From Variovorax paradoxus (lineage in GTDB: Bacteria > Pseudomonadota > Gammaproteobacteria > Burkholderiales > Burkholderiaceae_C), in the NCBI RefSeq assembly GCF_030815975.1, contig NZ_JAUSXL010000002.1, forward strand, positions 4,452,501 through 4,516,500: a stretch of DNA of 64,000 nucleotides. Reading direction: 5' to 3'. The notes below the pieces were generated by a model. The model was not told where the DNA came from, did not search any database, and saw only the letters and a list, made by a program, of their open reading frames with translations. A program made the position numbers and the translations under genes. This document shows, piece by piece, positions 10,087-21,632 of the stretch. Within the stretch, counting starts at the first letter, position 1. Every line of letters begins with the position of its first letter.

Positions 10087-11636
10087 GCCTCTTCCATCAT
10101 GATGGTCTTGAACTCGCCGCTCGCAATGCGCTTCTGCCACTCGGCCGGGCCGGTGATGTGCGCGCTGGTGCCGCCGGCATCAACCGCCACCGTCACGGGC
10201 ATGTCGACCACGTCGAATTCATAGATGGCTTCCATGCCCAGGTCCGCGAAGCCCACCACCTTGGCGGTCTTGATGGCCTTGCTCACGAGGTAGGCGGCGC
10301 CGCCCACGGCCATGAGGTAGGCGCTCTTGTGCTTCTTGATGGCCTCGATGGCGACGGGGCCGCGCTCGGCCTTGCCGATCATCGCGATCAGGCCGGTTTG
10401 CGCGAGCATCATTTCGGTGAAGCCGTCCATGCGCGTGGCGGTGGTCGGGCCGGCGGGGCCCACGGCCTCGTCACCCATCGGATCGACCGGGCCGACGTAG
10501 TAGATGACGCGGTTGGTGAAGGCTACCGGCAGCTTTTCGCCCTTGGCCAGCATGTCCTGGATGCGCTTGTGCGCGGCGTCGCGGCCGGTGAGCATCTTGC
10601 CGTTGAGCAGCAGCGTGTCGCCGGGCTTCCAGCTCGCCACTTCGGCGGGCGTGAGCTTGTCGAGGTCGACGCGCTTGCTCTTCTTTTCGTCGGGCGCCCA
10701 GTTGACGTCGGGCCACAGGTCGAGCGAGGGCGGGTCGAGGTAGACCGCGCCGCTGCCATCGAGCACGAAGTGCGCATGCCGCGTGGCCGCGCAGTTGGGG
10801 ATCATCGCCACCGGCTTGCTGGCCGCGTGCGTGGGGTACATCTTGATCTTGATGTCGAGCACGGTGGCCAGGCCGCCCAGGCCCTGCGCGCCGATGCCCA
10901 GCGCGTTGACCTTCTCGTACAGCTCGATGCGCAGTGCCTCGACCTTGCTGAGTTCGGCGCCCGATTGCTTCTTGGCCTGCAGCTCGTGCATGTCGAGGTC
11001 GTCCATCAGGCTTTCCTTGGCCATCAGCGCGGCCTTCTCGGCTGTGCCGCCGATGCCGATGCCCAGCATGCCGGGCGGGCACCAGCCGGCGCCCATGGTA
11101 GGCACCGTCTTGAGCACCCAGTCGACCACGCTGTCGCCGGGGTTCAGCATGACCAGCTTGCTCTTGTTCTCGCTGCCGCCGCCCTTGGCCGCGACCGTCA
11201 CCTCGACGGTGTTGCCGGGCACGATCTCGGTGAAGATCACCGCGGGCGTGTTGTCCTTGGTGTTCTTGCGGTCGAACTGCGGATCGGCCACGACCGAGGC
11301 GCGCAGCGTGTTGTCGGGATGGTTGTAGCCGCGGCGCACGCCTTCGTTGATGGCGTCGTCCAGCGAGCCGGTGAAGCCGCCCCAGCGCACGTCCATGCCC
11401 ACCGTGAGGAACACGTTGACGATGCCGGTGTCCTGGCAGATCGGGCGGTGGCCCGTGGCGCTCATCTTGCTGTTGGTCAGGATCTGCGCGATGGCGTCCT
11501 TGGCGGCGGGGCTCTGTTCGCGCTCGTAGGCGCGGGCCAGGTGGGCGATGTAGTCGGCGGGGTGGTAGTAGCTGATGTACTGCAGCGCGGCGCTGATCGA
11601 TTCGATCAGGTCGGCCTGCTGGATCGTGGTCGTCAT
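10083..11636 (-). CDS. fumA: Fumarate hydratase class I (Fe-S)
   Basis: Oxygen-sensitive, [4Fe-4S]-dependent enzyme of the TCA cycle that interconverts fumarate and malate. The single chain is 517 aa with the alpha domain at the N-terminus and the beta domain from about residue 330. The likely cluster ligands are Cys67 (GHRPICQDTG), Cys186 (GAGWCPPG) and Cys282 (IPNCAATRH). It overlaps murI by 4 bases and is separated from proX by 57 bp. A second, iron-free fumarase (fumC) lies 4 kb away, a common pairing that gives cover under oxidative stress or iron limitation. Tartrate dehydratase is a related alternative but less likely at this length. Confidence 0.9.
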   Translation of the reverse strand: MTTTIQQADLIESISAALQYISYYHPADYIAHLARAYEREQSPAAKDAIAQILTNSKMSATGHRPICQDTGIVNVFLTVGMDVRWGGFTGSLDDAINEGVRRGYNHPDNTLRASVVADPQFDRKNTKDNTPAVIFTEIVPGNTVEVTVAAKGGGSENKSKLVMLNPGDSVVDWVLKTVPTMGAGWCPPGMLGIGIGGTAEKAALMAKESLMDDLDMHELQAKKQSGAELSKVEALRIELYEKVNALGIGAQGLGGLATVLDIKIKMYPTHAASKPVAMIPNCAATRHAHFVLDGSGAVYLDPPSLDLWPDVNWAPDEKKSKRVDLDKLTPAEVASWKPGDTLLLNGKMLTGRDAAHKRIQDMLAKGEKLPVAFTNRVIYYVGPVDPMGDEAVGPAGPTTATRMDGFTEMMLAQTGLIAMIGKAERGPVAIEAIKKHKSAYLMAVGGAAYLVSKAIKTAKVVGFADLGMEAIYEFDVVDMPVTVAVDAGGTSAHITGPAEWQKRIASGEFKTIMMEEA

Positions 11637-11693
11637 GGTGGGGGTGTTTTCTGGAGTGTGGAAACGCCCCCCGATTATCTCAGCCGCGGCGTT

Positions 11694-12704
11694 CTACCTG
11701 GCGGCGGCCCGGGCTTCCTCGATCCAGCCGTCGAACAGCGGCCGGTGCGCCCGGATCCAGCCGTCCGCGTGGCGCTCCAGGTCTTGCTGCGTGCTGGCGC
11801 CCTGGCTCATGCGCAGGTTCTGGGCATTGATGTCGCCGATCGGCAGTTTCATCACCTCGAACAGCCTGCCGGCGACTGGATTCTTCTCGACGAAGGCCCT
11901 GTTGGCGACGATCTGCTCCTGGTTGGCCTGGAAGCCGTAGTTCTTGCCGTTGGGAAGCTGCGTGTCCGCGTTTCCGCCCTGGGAGGACGAGAAGGGCACC
12001 TGCAGCCACACCACGTCCGCGCCGGGCCGCAGCACCGCGCTGACCCAGTAGGGCGTCCACGTGTAGTAGAGCACCGGCTTGTCCTGCTTGAAGCGGGCGA
12101 TGGTGTCGGCCATCAGCGCGGCATAGCTGCCTTGCTTGTGCGTGACGGTGCCGCGCAGCTGGTAGGCCGTCAGGTGGTTCTCGATCGCCAGTTCGCAGCC
12201 CCAGCCGGGGTTGCAGCCCGTCAGGTCGGCCTTGTCGTCGCCGTCGGCATCGAACAGCCTGGCGATGGCCGGGTCCTTCAGCTGCGCGATGTTGCTGATG
12301 TTGTATTGCTCGGCGGTCTTGCGGTCGATCAGGTAGCCCTGCACTGCGCCGTCCGAGTACACGCCCTTGCGCCACAGCTTGGCGTCGCCGCCGCTGTTCT
12401 TGTAGAAGTCGGCGTGCAGCAGGCTCCAGTGGTTGGCCATGAAGGTGGCGTCGCCGTTGGCGATGGCCAGGTGCTCGGTGGCGGGCTCGAGGTCTTTCAT
12501 GGGTTCGACCGTGTAGCCGAGCTTTTCGAGCGCGCGCATCACGAGCAGCGTCTGGAACGCCTCTTCGGCGAGCGAGCTCTTGAGCGGCTGCACGGTGACG
12601 CCTTGGCCGGGCAGGTCGCTGGCGGCCTGCGCCACCAGGCCGAAAGTGACGAAGCCGAGCGCCAGCAGGCCGCGGGCGATGATGAGACGGGTTCTTTTCT
12701 TCAT
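11694..12704 (-). CDS. proX: Glycine betaine ABC transporter, periplasmic binding protein
   Basis: Binds glycine betaine or proline betaine in the periplasm and delivers it to ProWV during osmotic stress. The protein is 336 aa with a Sec signal peptide (MKKRTRLII to VAQA, about 28 residues). The mature part carries the OpuAC-type fold with MANHWSLLHADF, CNPGWGCELAIE and VLYYTWTPYWV, rich in the Trp and Tyr residues that make the aromatic ligand cage. The same frame stays open far upstream through antisense sequence, but the ATG at 12704 gives a proper signal peptide. It is the third gene of proV-proW-proX, 23 bp after proW. Confidence 0.92.
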   Translation of the reverse strand: MKKRTRLIIARGLLALGFVTFGLVAQAASDLPGQGVTVQPLKSSLAEEAFQTLLVMRALEKLGYTVEPMKDLEPATEHLAIANGDATFMANHWSLLHADFYKNSGGDAKLWRKGVYSDGAVQGYLIDRKTAEQYNISNIAQLKDPAIARLFDADGDDKADLTGCNPGWGCELAIENHLTAYQLRGTVTHKQGSYAALMADTIARFKQDKPVLYYTWTPYWVSAVLRPGADVVWLQVPFSSSQGGNADTQLPNGKNYGFQANQEQIVANRAFVEKNPVAGRLFEVMKLPIGDINAQNLRMSQGASTQQDLERHADGWIRAHRPLFDGWIEEARAAAR

Positions 12705-12727
12705 GCGTTGGAATCCTGCGTGATGGG

Positions 12728-13879
12728 TCATTGCGCTTGCGTGGCGAGGGCGGGAACGGGCCCGTTCGCACCGTTGCCGCGTGACGGCGTGCCCACGAGG
12801 CGCTGCAGCAGGTGCAGCGCCAGGCCGGCCGGCCCGGTGTGCCACCAGCGGCGCCCGGCGCTGCGGCGCGACTTGCCCATGGCCTGCGTGAGCCGGTCGA
12901 GCGAGATCGCCAGCAGCACGATGCCCAGGCCGCCCACGGTGGCCAGGCCCATGTCGAGCCGGCCGATGCCGCGCAGCACCATCTGGCCCAGGCCGCCGAC
13001 GGCGATCATCGAGGCGATCACCACCATCGAGAGCGACAGCATCAGCGCCTGGTTGATGCCCGCCATGATCGAGGGCATGGCCAGCGGCAGCTGCACCTTC
13101 ACGAGCATCTGCCAGGGCGAGGCGCCGTACGCGCGCGCGGCCTCGATCAGGTCGGGCCGCACCTGGCGCAGGCCCAGGTTGGTGAGCCGCACCAGCGGGG
13201 CCAGCGCGAAGATGATGGTCACGATCACGCCCGGCACGTTGCCGATGCCGAACAGCATCACCACCGGCACCAGGTAGACGAAGGCGGGCGTGGTCTGCAT
13301 CGCGTCGAGCACCGGGCGCATGAGGCGCTGGGCGCGGTCGCTGCTGGCCAGCAGCACGCCGAGCGGCAAGCCGATGATCATGCAGAACACCAGCGAGGTC
13401 AGCACCAGCGACAGCGTCACCATGGCTTCGGGCCAGATGCCCAGCATGGCCACGAGCAACAGCGCCACCGTGGTGCCGATGGCGAGCGCGCGGCCCGCGA
13501 ACTGCCAGGCCAGCAGGCCGATCAGCGCGATCATCGCGAGCATGGGCAGGCCGGTCAGCAGGCCCTGCACCCAGTTCAGCGTGCTGTCGATGGGCAGGCG
13601 CACGGTCTGGAAGAAGGGGCGGAAATGTTCGACCACCCAGCCGAGGCCCTGGTTGATCCAGGACTCGACGGGGAGGGAGCCGTCCCAGAGGCGGTGCAGC
13701 TGGAAGCCGCCGGCGGTGGCATCGGCCGAGCCGGCCAATGGATGCGCCGTGTCGACGGGGGCGTCGAGCCAGGCGCTGGTGGTCGAGGTGTCGGGCGCGG
13801 CCGAGAGCGCTTCCCACGGATCGACGAAGGTGGGGGTTGCGGGCGTGCTCAGCTCGGAAGGAAGTGTGCTGTCGTTCAT
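12728..13879 (-). CDS. proW: Glycine betaine ABC transporter, permease
   Basis: Inner-membrane permease of the betaine importer, 383 aa. A long hydrophilic N-terminal extension (about 1-85) precedes a binding-protein-dependent transport domain with about six membrane segments. The EAA-type loop reads [21 protein letters not shown]. It lies 21 bp after proV and 23 bp before proX in one minus-strand operon. The extension is comparable to that of enteric ProW rather than Gram-positive OpuAB. Confidence 0.93.
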   Translation of the reverse strand: MNDSTLPSELSTPATPTFVDPWEALSAAPDTSTTSAWLDAPVDTAHPLAGSADATAGGFQLHRLWDGSLPVESWINQGLGWVVEHFRPFFQTVRLPIDSTLNWVQGLLTGLPMLAMIALIGLLAWQFAGRALAIGTTVALLLVAMLGIWPEAMVTLSLVLTSLVFCMIIGLPLGVLLASSDRAQRLMRPVLDAMQTTPAFVYLVPVVMLFGIGNVPGVIVTIIFALAPLVRLTNLGLRQVRPDLIEAARAYGASPWQMLVKVQLPLAMPSIMAGINQALMLSLSMVVIASMIAVGGLGQMVLRGIGRLDMGLATVGGLGIVLLAISLDRLTQAMGKSRRSAGRRWWHTGPAGLALHLLQRLVGTPSRGNGANGPVPALATQAQ

Positions 13880-13900
13880 CGTTCAGGGGCCTTCGTGAAT

Positions 13901-15154
13901 TCAGTGCGGCTCGGCGGCGAGCGCGGGTGCGGCGTTGGGCAGGACGGGCTCGATCGGCGGCGTGTCGCGGTCGAGGAATTTGAGCAGCGTGGTCTTGCTG
14001 ATCGCGCCGCAGAAGCGGCCATCGTTCGCCACCACCGGCAGCGCGCACGGCGCCTGCGCGAGCTGGCCGATCAGGCCTGCCACCGGGGCTTCGGCATCGA
14101 TGCGCGGCAGGTCGTCGATGAATGCGTGCTGCAGCCCCAGCGAGCCCGAATGCCCGTCGAGCGCGCCGCGCAGAGTGTCCGCTGACACCACGCCGAGGAA
14201 GCGCTTGTTCGGACTCGTCACGTAGGCAAAGTCGCGGTCCTGGTCTTCGAGCAGCTTGAGCGCCGCGCGCGCGCCGCGCTCGGGGTGCTCGCACACCACC
14301 GTGAGCGACTTGCGCGCGATGTCCGCCGCCTTGAACACGGCCGCCGCATCGACGCCGCGCACGAAGCTGCGCACATAGTCGTCGGCCGGGCTGCGCAGGA
14401 TCTCGTCGGGCGTGCCAACCTGGATCACCTGGCCGTCCTTCATGATCGCGATGCGGTCGCCGATGCGCATGGCTTCGTCGAGGTCGTGCGAGATGAAGAC
14501 GATGGTGCGGCGCTGTTCCTTCTGCAGCCGCAGCAGTTCCGACTGCATCTCGGTGCGGATGATCGGGTCGAGCGCCGAGAAGGCCTCGTCCATCAAGAGG
14601 ATCGACGGATCCGAGGCCAGCGCGCGCGCCAGGCCCACGCGCTGCTGCATGCCGCCCGAGAGCTCGTCGGGGTAGCTGTCGCCCCAGCCCGCGAGGCCCA
14701 CCTGCGCGAGCGCCAGGTCGGCCTGCGCGAGGCGCTCTTTCCTGCTGGTGCCCGACAGTTCGAGGCCGAAGGCGGTGTTCTCGCGCACCGTCATGTGCGG
14801 CATCAGCGCGAACGACTGGAACACCATGCTGATGTCCTTGCGGCGCAGCGCGCGCAGCTTCGCGTCGGAATGCTCGTTGATGTCCGCGCCGTCGATCACG
14901 ATGCGCCCGGCGGTCGGCTCGATCAGCCGGTTCAAGAGGCGCACCAGCGTCGACTTGCCCGAACCCGACAGGCCCATGATGACGAAGATCTCGCCGGCCT
15001 GGATCTCGAAGGTGGCATCGAACACGCCGATCGACTGGCCCGTCTGCGCAAGGATTTCCTTCTTGGAAAAACCTTGGCGGACGAGTTCGAGTGCCTGTTC
15101 GGGCGAATCGCCGAACACCTTGAAAACATGGTCGATGAGAATTCCTTTGGCCAT
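13901..15154 (-). CDS. proV: Glycine betaine ABC transporter, ATPase with CBS domains
   Basis: ATP-hydrolysing subunit of the osmoprotectant importer, 417 aa. Walker A is GLSGSGKST (61-69), the ABC signature is LSGGMQQRV, and Walker B is ILLMDEAF. Two CBS modules fill about 285-400 and in this family sense ionic strength or gate activity. It is the first gene of proVWX. A good sigma-70 promoter lies about 390 bp upstream, leaving an unusually long untranslated leader. Confidence 0.95.
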   Translation of the reverse strand: MAKGILIDHVFKVFGDSPEQALELVRQGFSKKEILAQTGQSIGVFDATFEIQAGEIFVIMGLSGSGKSTLVRLLNRLIEPTAGRIVIDGADINEHSDAKLRALRRKDISMVFQSFALMPHMTVRENTAFGLELSGTSRKERLAQADLALAQVGLAGWGDSYPDELSGGMQQRVGLARALASDPSILLMDEAFSALDPIIRTEMQSELLRLQKEQRRTIVFISHDLDEAMRIGDRIAIMKDGQVIQVGTPDEILRSPADDYVRSFVRGVDAAAVFKAADIARKSLTVVCEHPERGARAALKLLEDQDRDFAYVTSPNKRFLGVVSADTLRGALDGHSGSLGLQHAFIDDLPRIDAEAPVAGLIGQLAQAPCALPVVANDGRFCGAISKTTLLKFLDRDTPPIEPVLPNAAPALAAEPH

Positions 15155-15538
15155 ACGCCGGGGCTCCTTGTGTGAGGGGTGGACACAGCACCGCCCCGGA
15201 GGGCGGCAACGGCCACGCCATCAGCCGATGGGGCTGCCCGAACAGAGAGCGCGTGAAGAAAAAGCGCGTGCAATGGCCCGGCGAGCCTCAAGGGCTGCCG
15301 ACAGGCACTGAAGACGACATGGCGACGAAGCCAGTGCCCGCCGGATGCTTCATTCGCAGAACGGCGGGCCTGGTCGAGGGGCGCCGCCTGGATGAGCGTG
15401 ACGTGGCGATGGGGCCGGAAAAAAGATCCGGCCGGTTTGCCGGGCAGGGCCCGGCGGGGAGAGCCTTGCACCGCGACGGGATGTGGTGATCCGCGAGTAG
15501 CGCAAGGGCAACCAACATGACTTGTTGGTCGTCTGAAG
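15155..15538 (-). other. Long untranslated leader of proVWX
   Basis: If transcription starts from the promoter at 15545-15574, about 380 nt precede proV. Reading on the minus strand, there is an early 7-bp hairpin (15511-15529, ACCAACA pairing with TGTTGGT), a GGCCGGA/TCCGGCC hairpin near 15413-15434, an 8-nt direct repeat CACGCGCT at about 15249-15272, and a GC-rich hairpin near 15191-15209. No credible coding sequence with a ribosome-binding site is seen, and I do not recognise a known riboswitch class. Its function is unknown. Confidence 0.4.
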
Positions 15539-15544
15539 ACCGCG

Positions 15545-15574
15545 ATTATAACTTTTTGACATGATGCGCGTCAA
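15545..15574 (-). promoter_or_regulatory. Sigma-70 promoter for proVWX
   Basis: On the minus strand TTGACG (complement of 15569-15574) and a perfect TATAAT (complement of 15545-15550) are separated by 18 nt. Transcription would run toward proV, starting near 15538. Confidence 0.75.
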
Positions 15575-15603
15575 CCGGGGGGCGTATCGTGGGCTGCGCG
15601 TCC

Positions 15604-15677
15604 CGAGGCAAAAGCCTCGCCAGATGCGAGCCATTCTTATCGAGGCCATACTCGGCCTCGCGCCCGGTGAGCGGGCG
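15604..15677 (+). other. Three successive stem-loops upstream of fumC
   Basis: CGAGGC/GCCTCG with an AAAA loop (15604-15619), CGAGGCC/GGCCTCG with a 6-nt loop (15641-15660) and a GC-rich hairpin CGCCC/GGGCG (about 15661-15677) follow one another, ending 32 bp before the fumC start. They may be a structured 5' leader of fumC. No T tract follows, so they are not typical terminators. Confidence 0.45.
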
Positions 15678-15708
15678 CAACCATCCAGGACTGCGGAGCT
15701 TTTTCACC

Positions 15709-17106
15709 ATGACGACTTCCCCCAAGACCCGTGCCGAGCGCGATACCTTCGGACCGATCGACGTGCCGGCCGACAAGCTGTGGGGTGCGCAAACGCAGCG
15801 CTCGCTGCAGAACTTCGACATCTCCGGCGAGCAGCAGCCGCGCGAGATCATCAAGGCGCTGGCCCAGGTCAAGCGCGCCTCGGCCGTGGTCAACCACGCG
15901 CTGGGCCTGCAGGACGAGAAGAAGACCCAGGCCATCGTGGCCGCGGCCGACGAAGTCATTGCCGGCAAGCACCCGGGCGAGTTCCCGTTGGTGGTCTGGC
16001 AGACCGGCTCGGGCACGCAGACCAACATGAACGTCAACGAGGTGCTGGCCAACCGCGCGAGCGAAATCCTCGGCGGCGAGCGCGGGGAAGGGCGCCTCGT
16101 GCACCCGAACGACGACGTGAACCGCAGCCAGTCGAGCAACGACGTGTTCCCCACCGCCATGCACGTGGCGGCGGTCGAGTCCATCACGCACAAGCTGCTG
16201 CCGGCCATCGCGAAGCTGCGCGGCACGCTGGAGCAGAAGTCGAAGGACTTTGCCGACATCGTGAAGATCGGCCGCACCCACCTGCAGGACGCCACGCCCC
16301 TCACGCTGGGCCAGGAGTTCTCGGGCTACGTGGCGCAGCTGGCGCACGGCGAGGCGCATGTGCGCGCCGCGCTGCCGCATTTGTGCGAACTGGCGCTGGG
16401 CGGCACGGCCGTGGGTACCGGGCTCAATGCGCCCAAGGGCTATGCGCAGCAGGTGGCGGCCGAGTTGGCCAGGCTCACGGGCCTGCCTTTCGTGACCGCG
16501 CCCAACAAGTTCGAGGCCATGGCCAGCGTCGATGCGCTGGTGCATGCGCACGGCGCGCTGAAGACGCTGGCCGCCAGCATGAACAAGATCGCCAACGACG
16601 TGCGCTGGCTCGCGAGCGGCCCGCGCAGCGGCATCGGCGAACTCAGCATTCCGGAGAACGAACCCGGCTCCTCGATCATGCCGGGCAAGGTCAACCCGAC
16701 CCAGAGCGAAGCCGTCACGATGCTGGCCGCGCAGGTGTTCGGCAATGACGTGGCTATCAACATCGGCGGCGCTTCGGGCAACTTCGAGTTGAACGTGTTC
16801 CGTCCGATGGTGGCGCACAACTTCCTGCAGAGCGTGCGCCTGTTGGCCGACGGCATGGTGAGCTTCAACGACCACTGCGCCGTGGGGATCGAGCCGAACC
16901 GCGAGCGCATCACCGAGCTGGTGCAGCGTTCGCTGATGCTGGTGACCGCGCTCAACACGCACATCGGCTACGACAAGTCGGCCTCCATCGCGAAGAAGGC
17001 GCACAAGGAGGGCTCCAGCCTGCGCGAAGCCGCGATTGCCTCGGGGCACCTCACGGCCGAGCAGTTCGACCAGTGGGTGGTGCCGGAGAACATGACGGGC
17101 CGCTGA
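15709..17106 (+). CDS. fumC: Fumarate hydratase class II
   Basis: Iron-independent TCA-cycle fumarase that forms a homotetramer in the cytoplasm. The protein is 465 aa. The superfamily signature [12 protein letters not shown] is intact, and [10 protein letters not shown] and [11 protein letters not shown] supply other active-site regions. The ATG at 15709 gives the conserved start [20 protein letters not shown], and GGAG sits about 11 nt upstream. The frame is open upstream but the extra sequence is not family-like. It is divergent from proVWX and convergent with the following redox gene, from which it is separated by 4 bp. Confidence 0.97.
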   Translation: MTTSPKTRAERDTFGPIDVPADKLWGAQTQRSLQNFDISGEQQPREIIKALAQVKRASAVVNHALGLQDEKKTQAIVAAADEVIAGKHPGEFPLVVWQTGSGTQTNMNVNEVLANRASEILGGERGEGRLVHPNDDVNRSQSSNDVFPTAMHVAAVESITHKLLPAIAKLRGTLEQKSKDFADIVKIGRTHLQDATPLTLGQEFSGYVAQLAHGEAHVRAALPHLCELALGGTAVGTGLNAPKGYAQQVAAELARLTGLPFVTAPNKFEAMASVDALVHAHGALKTLAASMNKIANDVRWLASGPRSGIGELSIPENEPGSSIMPGKVNPTQSEAVTMLAAQVFGNDVAINIGGASGNFELNVFRPMVAHNFLQSVRLLADGMVSFNDHCAVGIEPNRERITELVQRSLMLVTALNTHIGYDKSASIAKKAHKEGSSLREAAIASGHLTAEQFDQWVVPENMTGR

Positions 17107-17110
17107 GCGA

Positions 17111-17728
17111 TCAGTACCCTACCGTGTACCGCTGGCGCGAGTGAGCGGGTTTCTCGAGCTCGTCGATGAACGCGATCGCATAGTCCTCGAAAGTGATCCA
17201 GCTGCGGCCTTCGGCGCTCACGAGCAGGTCGTCCTTGCCCAGGCGGAACTTGCCCGTGCGCTCGCCTTCGACGAACTCGGCCGAGGGCGAAAGGAAGGTC
17301 CAGTCGAGTTCCTTCTCGTTGCGCAGCGCCTCCAGAAACGCGGCGCCCGCGGAGGCTTCGGCCTTGTACGCCTCGGGGAAGTTCGGCGTGTCGATCACCT
17401 TCAGGCCCGGTGCCGCGAACAGGCTGCCGGCGCCGCCGACCACCAGCAGGCGCTTCACGCCCGCGCGCCTGGCCGGCTCGATGAGGGCTGCCGGCGGCAC
17501 GGTGGCGAAGTGCGCGGCGCTGAACACGGCGTCGTGGCCCGCCAGGGCCTTTTCGAGCGCGGCGCCTTCGAGCACGTCGAGATCCACGGCCTTCACGTTG
17601 GCGCGGCCCGAGAGTTTTTCGCTCGCCTTGCGCGCGATGGCCGTCACGGTGTGGCCGCGGCGCAGGGCTTCGTCGAGAAGGCGGCCGCCGGCGCGTCCGG
17701 TGGCGCCGATGATGGCGATGTGGCTCAT
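17111..17728 (-). CDS. NAD(P)-binding SDR-like (NmrA/atypical) protein
   Basis: A 205-aa single-domain Rossmann protein. The N-terminal IIGATGRAGGRLLDEAL is the glycine-rich nucleotide-binding motif of atypical short-chain dehydrogenases and NmrA-like proteins. No clear YxxxK catalytic pair is present, so it may be a redox sensor or a flavin/quinone-linked reductase. The start at 17728 matches the fold. It is transcribed away from a LysR-type gene 102 bp off, the classic arrangement in which the regulator controls this gene. Confidence 0.8.
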   Translation of the reverse strand: MSHIAIIGATGRAGGRLLDEALRRGHTVTAIARKASEKLSGRANVKAVDLDVLEGAALEKALAGHDAVFSAAHFATVPPAALIEPARRAGVKRLLVVGGAGSLFAAPGLKVIDTPNFPEAYKAEASAGAAFLEALRNEKELDWTFLSPSAEFVEGERTGKFRLGKDDLLVSAEGRSWITFEDYAIAFIDELEKPAHSRQRYTVGY

Positions 17729-17768
17729 GGGATGGCTCCAGAAAGTGGATGGGATGAGCCGCATCTTA

Positions 17769-17796
17769 GGTTTCTGGTTTCGAAAGAAATACCTCG
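17769..17796. promoter_or_regulatory. Imperfect palindrome in the divergent LysR/SDR gap
   Basis: AGGTTTCT and AGAAATACCT face each other across about 8 bp inside the 102-bp divergent intergenic space. The position fits a LysR-type operator. The exact protein footprint is inferred. Confidence 0.35.
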
Positions 17797-17830
17797 AATT
17801 GCGCGTTTGTTTATTCCTAAAATCGTTCGA

Positions 17831-18766
17831 ATGGACCGATTGAATGCAATGCGCGTGTTCGTTGCCGTGGTCGATGCGGGCAGCCTTTCGGCCGCGGCCG
17901 ACAAGCTCGATCTCTCGCGCCCGGTGGTCACGCGCTACGTGGCCGAGCTCGAGCAATGGACCGGCGCGCGCCTCCTGCACCGCACGACGCGCCGGCTGAG
18001 CCTCACGGCGGCGGGCGAGGAACTGCTGCCGCGCTGCCGCCAGGTGCTCGAACTCGCGGGCGACATGCAGGAGGCCGTGCGGCAGCCGGCCGAAGCGCCG
18101 CGCGGCCAGTTGCGCATCACGGCCAGTACCTCGTTCGCGCAGGCGCAGCTGGCCGATGCGGTGGCCGAGTACGTGCGGCTCTATCCCGGCGTGGCGGTCG
18201 ACCTGGTGCTGCTGGACCGGGCGGTGAACCTGGTGGACGAGCGCATCGACCTGGCGATCCGCGTGGCGGTCGAGATCGACCCCAACCTCATTGCGCGGCG
18301 GCTGACCGATTGCCGCTCGGTGGTGTGCGCGTCACCGGGCTACCTGAAGGAGCACGGGCAGCCGCTGCGCGTGGAGGAACTGGCCCAGCGCAACTGCCTC
18401 ACGCACTCGTACTTCGGCCGCAGCCTCTGGAACTTCACGCGCAAGGAAGACGGCACGCCCGTTTCTGTGGCCGTCGGCGGCAACGTGTCGACCAACGATG
18501 CCGCGAGCCTGATGCATCTGGCGCGGGCCGGGGCCGGCATTGCGATGCTGCCGACCTACCTGACTGCCGGCTTGCTGCAGGCGGGTGAACTGGTGCGGCT
18601 CTTCCCGGAGTTCGAGCCGCAGGTCGTCGGCATGTACGCGGTGTACGCCTCGCGCAAGCACATGCCGGCCACGCTGCGCACGATGCTCGACTTCCTGGCC
18701 GGGCGATTCACCGAGGTGCCGGCATGGGATGCCTCGTCGCAGCCTCGCCGGGGTACGGCTGCGTGA
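17831..18766 (+). CDS. LysR-family transcriptional regulator
   Basis: A 311-aa regulator with a winged-helix DNA-binding domain (about 1-60: AMRVFVAVVDAGSLSAAADK, then RPVVTRYVAELE) and a periplasmic-binding-like effector domain (about 90-295). It belongs to the AaeR/CrgA-like branch, judged from the LLHRTTRRLSLT segment. It is divergent from the adjacent NAD(P)-binding gene, which is its probable target. The C-terminal tail after residue 295 is low complexity. The effector is unknown. Confidence 0.88.
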   Translation: MDRLNAMRVFVAVVDAGSLSAAADKLDLSRPVVTRYVAELEQWTGARLLHRTTRRLSLTAAGEELLPRCRQVLELAGDMQEAVRQPAEAPRGQLRITASTSFAQAQLADAVAEYVRLYPGVAVDLVLLDRAVNLVDERIDLAIRVAVEIDPNLIARRLTDCRSVVCASPGYLKEHGQPLRVEELAQRNCLTHSYFGRSLWNFTRKEDGTPVSVAVGGNVSTNDAASLMHLARAGAGIAMLPTYLTAGLLQAGELVRLFPEFEPQVVGMYAVYASRKHMPATLRTMLDFLAGRFTEVPAWDASSQPRRGTAA

Positions 18767-18772
18767 TCTCTC

Positions 18773-19408
18773 TCAATGACGGGTGCTGGCAGTGGCCGCA
18801 TCGTTCATCAGCTTGTCGGTGTAGGCAATGGCCATGGCCGAGAACAAGAAGGCGATGTGGATCACGGTCTGCGCAATCAGCACGCGGTCGGTGTAGTTGT
18901 CCGCGTTGATGAAGGTCTTCAGCAGGTGGATCGAGCTGATGCCGATGATGGCGGTGGCCAGCTTCACCTTGAGCACCGAGGCGTTCACGTGGCTCAGCCA
19001 TTCGGGCTGGTCACGGTGGCCTTCGAGGTCCATGCGGCTCACGAAGGTTTCGTAGCCGCCCACGATCACCATGATCAGCAGGTTGGAGATCATCACCACG
19101 TCGATCAGCGCCAGCACCACCAGCATGATCACCGTTTCGTTGAGCGTGCCCACCGGCGCCATGGTCTTGTAGCCGATGCTGGTGACCAGCGCCTGCAGCG
19201 CGTCCTTGCTGCCGAAGGCCGCTTCGACCAGGTGCAGCAGTTCGACCAGGAAGTGCACCACGTACACCGCCTGCGCCACGATCAGGCCCAGGTACAGCGG
19301 CAGCTGCAGCCAGCGGCTCGCGAAAATCAGCTTGGGCAGCGGCCGAAGCGGGGAAGCACGGGCTGGAACGGGCGTATTCGGGCGGTCGAAGGATTCGGGT
19401 GCGGACAT
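18773..19408 (-). CDS. UPF0114 / YqhA-family membrane protein
   Basis: A 211-aa inner-membrane protein with three or four hydrophobic segments (about 37-60, 90-118, 150-170, 183-203). LIMVIVGGYETFVSRMDLE and SVLKVKLATAIIGISSIHLLKTF are typical of the TIGR00645/UPF0114 family, whose biochemical role is not established. The N-terminal 25 residues are Pro-rich and cytoplasmic. It converges with the LysR gene and is divergent from acs, which starts 145 bp away. Confidence 0.85.
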   Translation of the reverse strand: MSAPESFDRPNTPVPARASPLRPLPKLIFASRWLQLPLYLGLIVAQAVYVVHFLVELLHLVEAAFGSKDALQALVTSIGYKTMAPVGTLNETVIMLVVLALIDVVMISNLLIMVIVGGYETFVSRMDLEGHRDQPEWLSHVNASVLKVKLATAIIGISSIHLLKTFINADNYTDRVLIAQTVIHIAFLFSAMAIAYTDKLMNDAATASTRH

Positions 19409-19553
19409 GAAGAGGATGATTGGAAACGACCGACGATTCTAGAGGTGCCCCCGTGGCCGCTCCGTGATAACCCCGCGAACTAATATCGAACCGTCAGTGA
19501 CCCGTAAGTGGGTCCGCCGACATTACGGCCGCACCTATCAAGGAGACAAGAAA

Positions 19554-21554
<2,001 letters not shown>

Positions 21555-21632
21555 TTCGATCTGTAGGACATGGCCGTTAGTGGGGAGCAGGGGCCATTGC
21601 GGCCAGCAGCCTGAGGTAAAACCGGCGCAGTT

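Noticed and set aside
11694..15221. Single minus-strand frame of about 1175 codons through proX, proW and proV
   Set aside because: Only the last 336 codons make sense (ProX with its own signal peptide). The rest overlaps ProW and ProV, which are clear in other frames, so no fusion protein is proposed.
15288..15518. 76-codon minus-strand frame inside the proV leader
   Set aside because: It has no ribosome-binding site, the start codon lies in a hairpin, and the composition is typical of non-coding GC-rich DNA. It is mentioned only as part of the leader.
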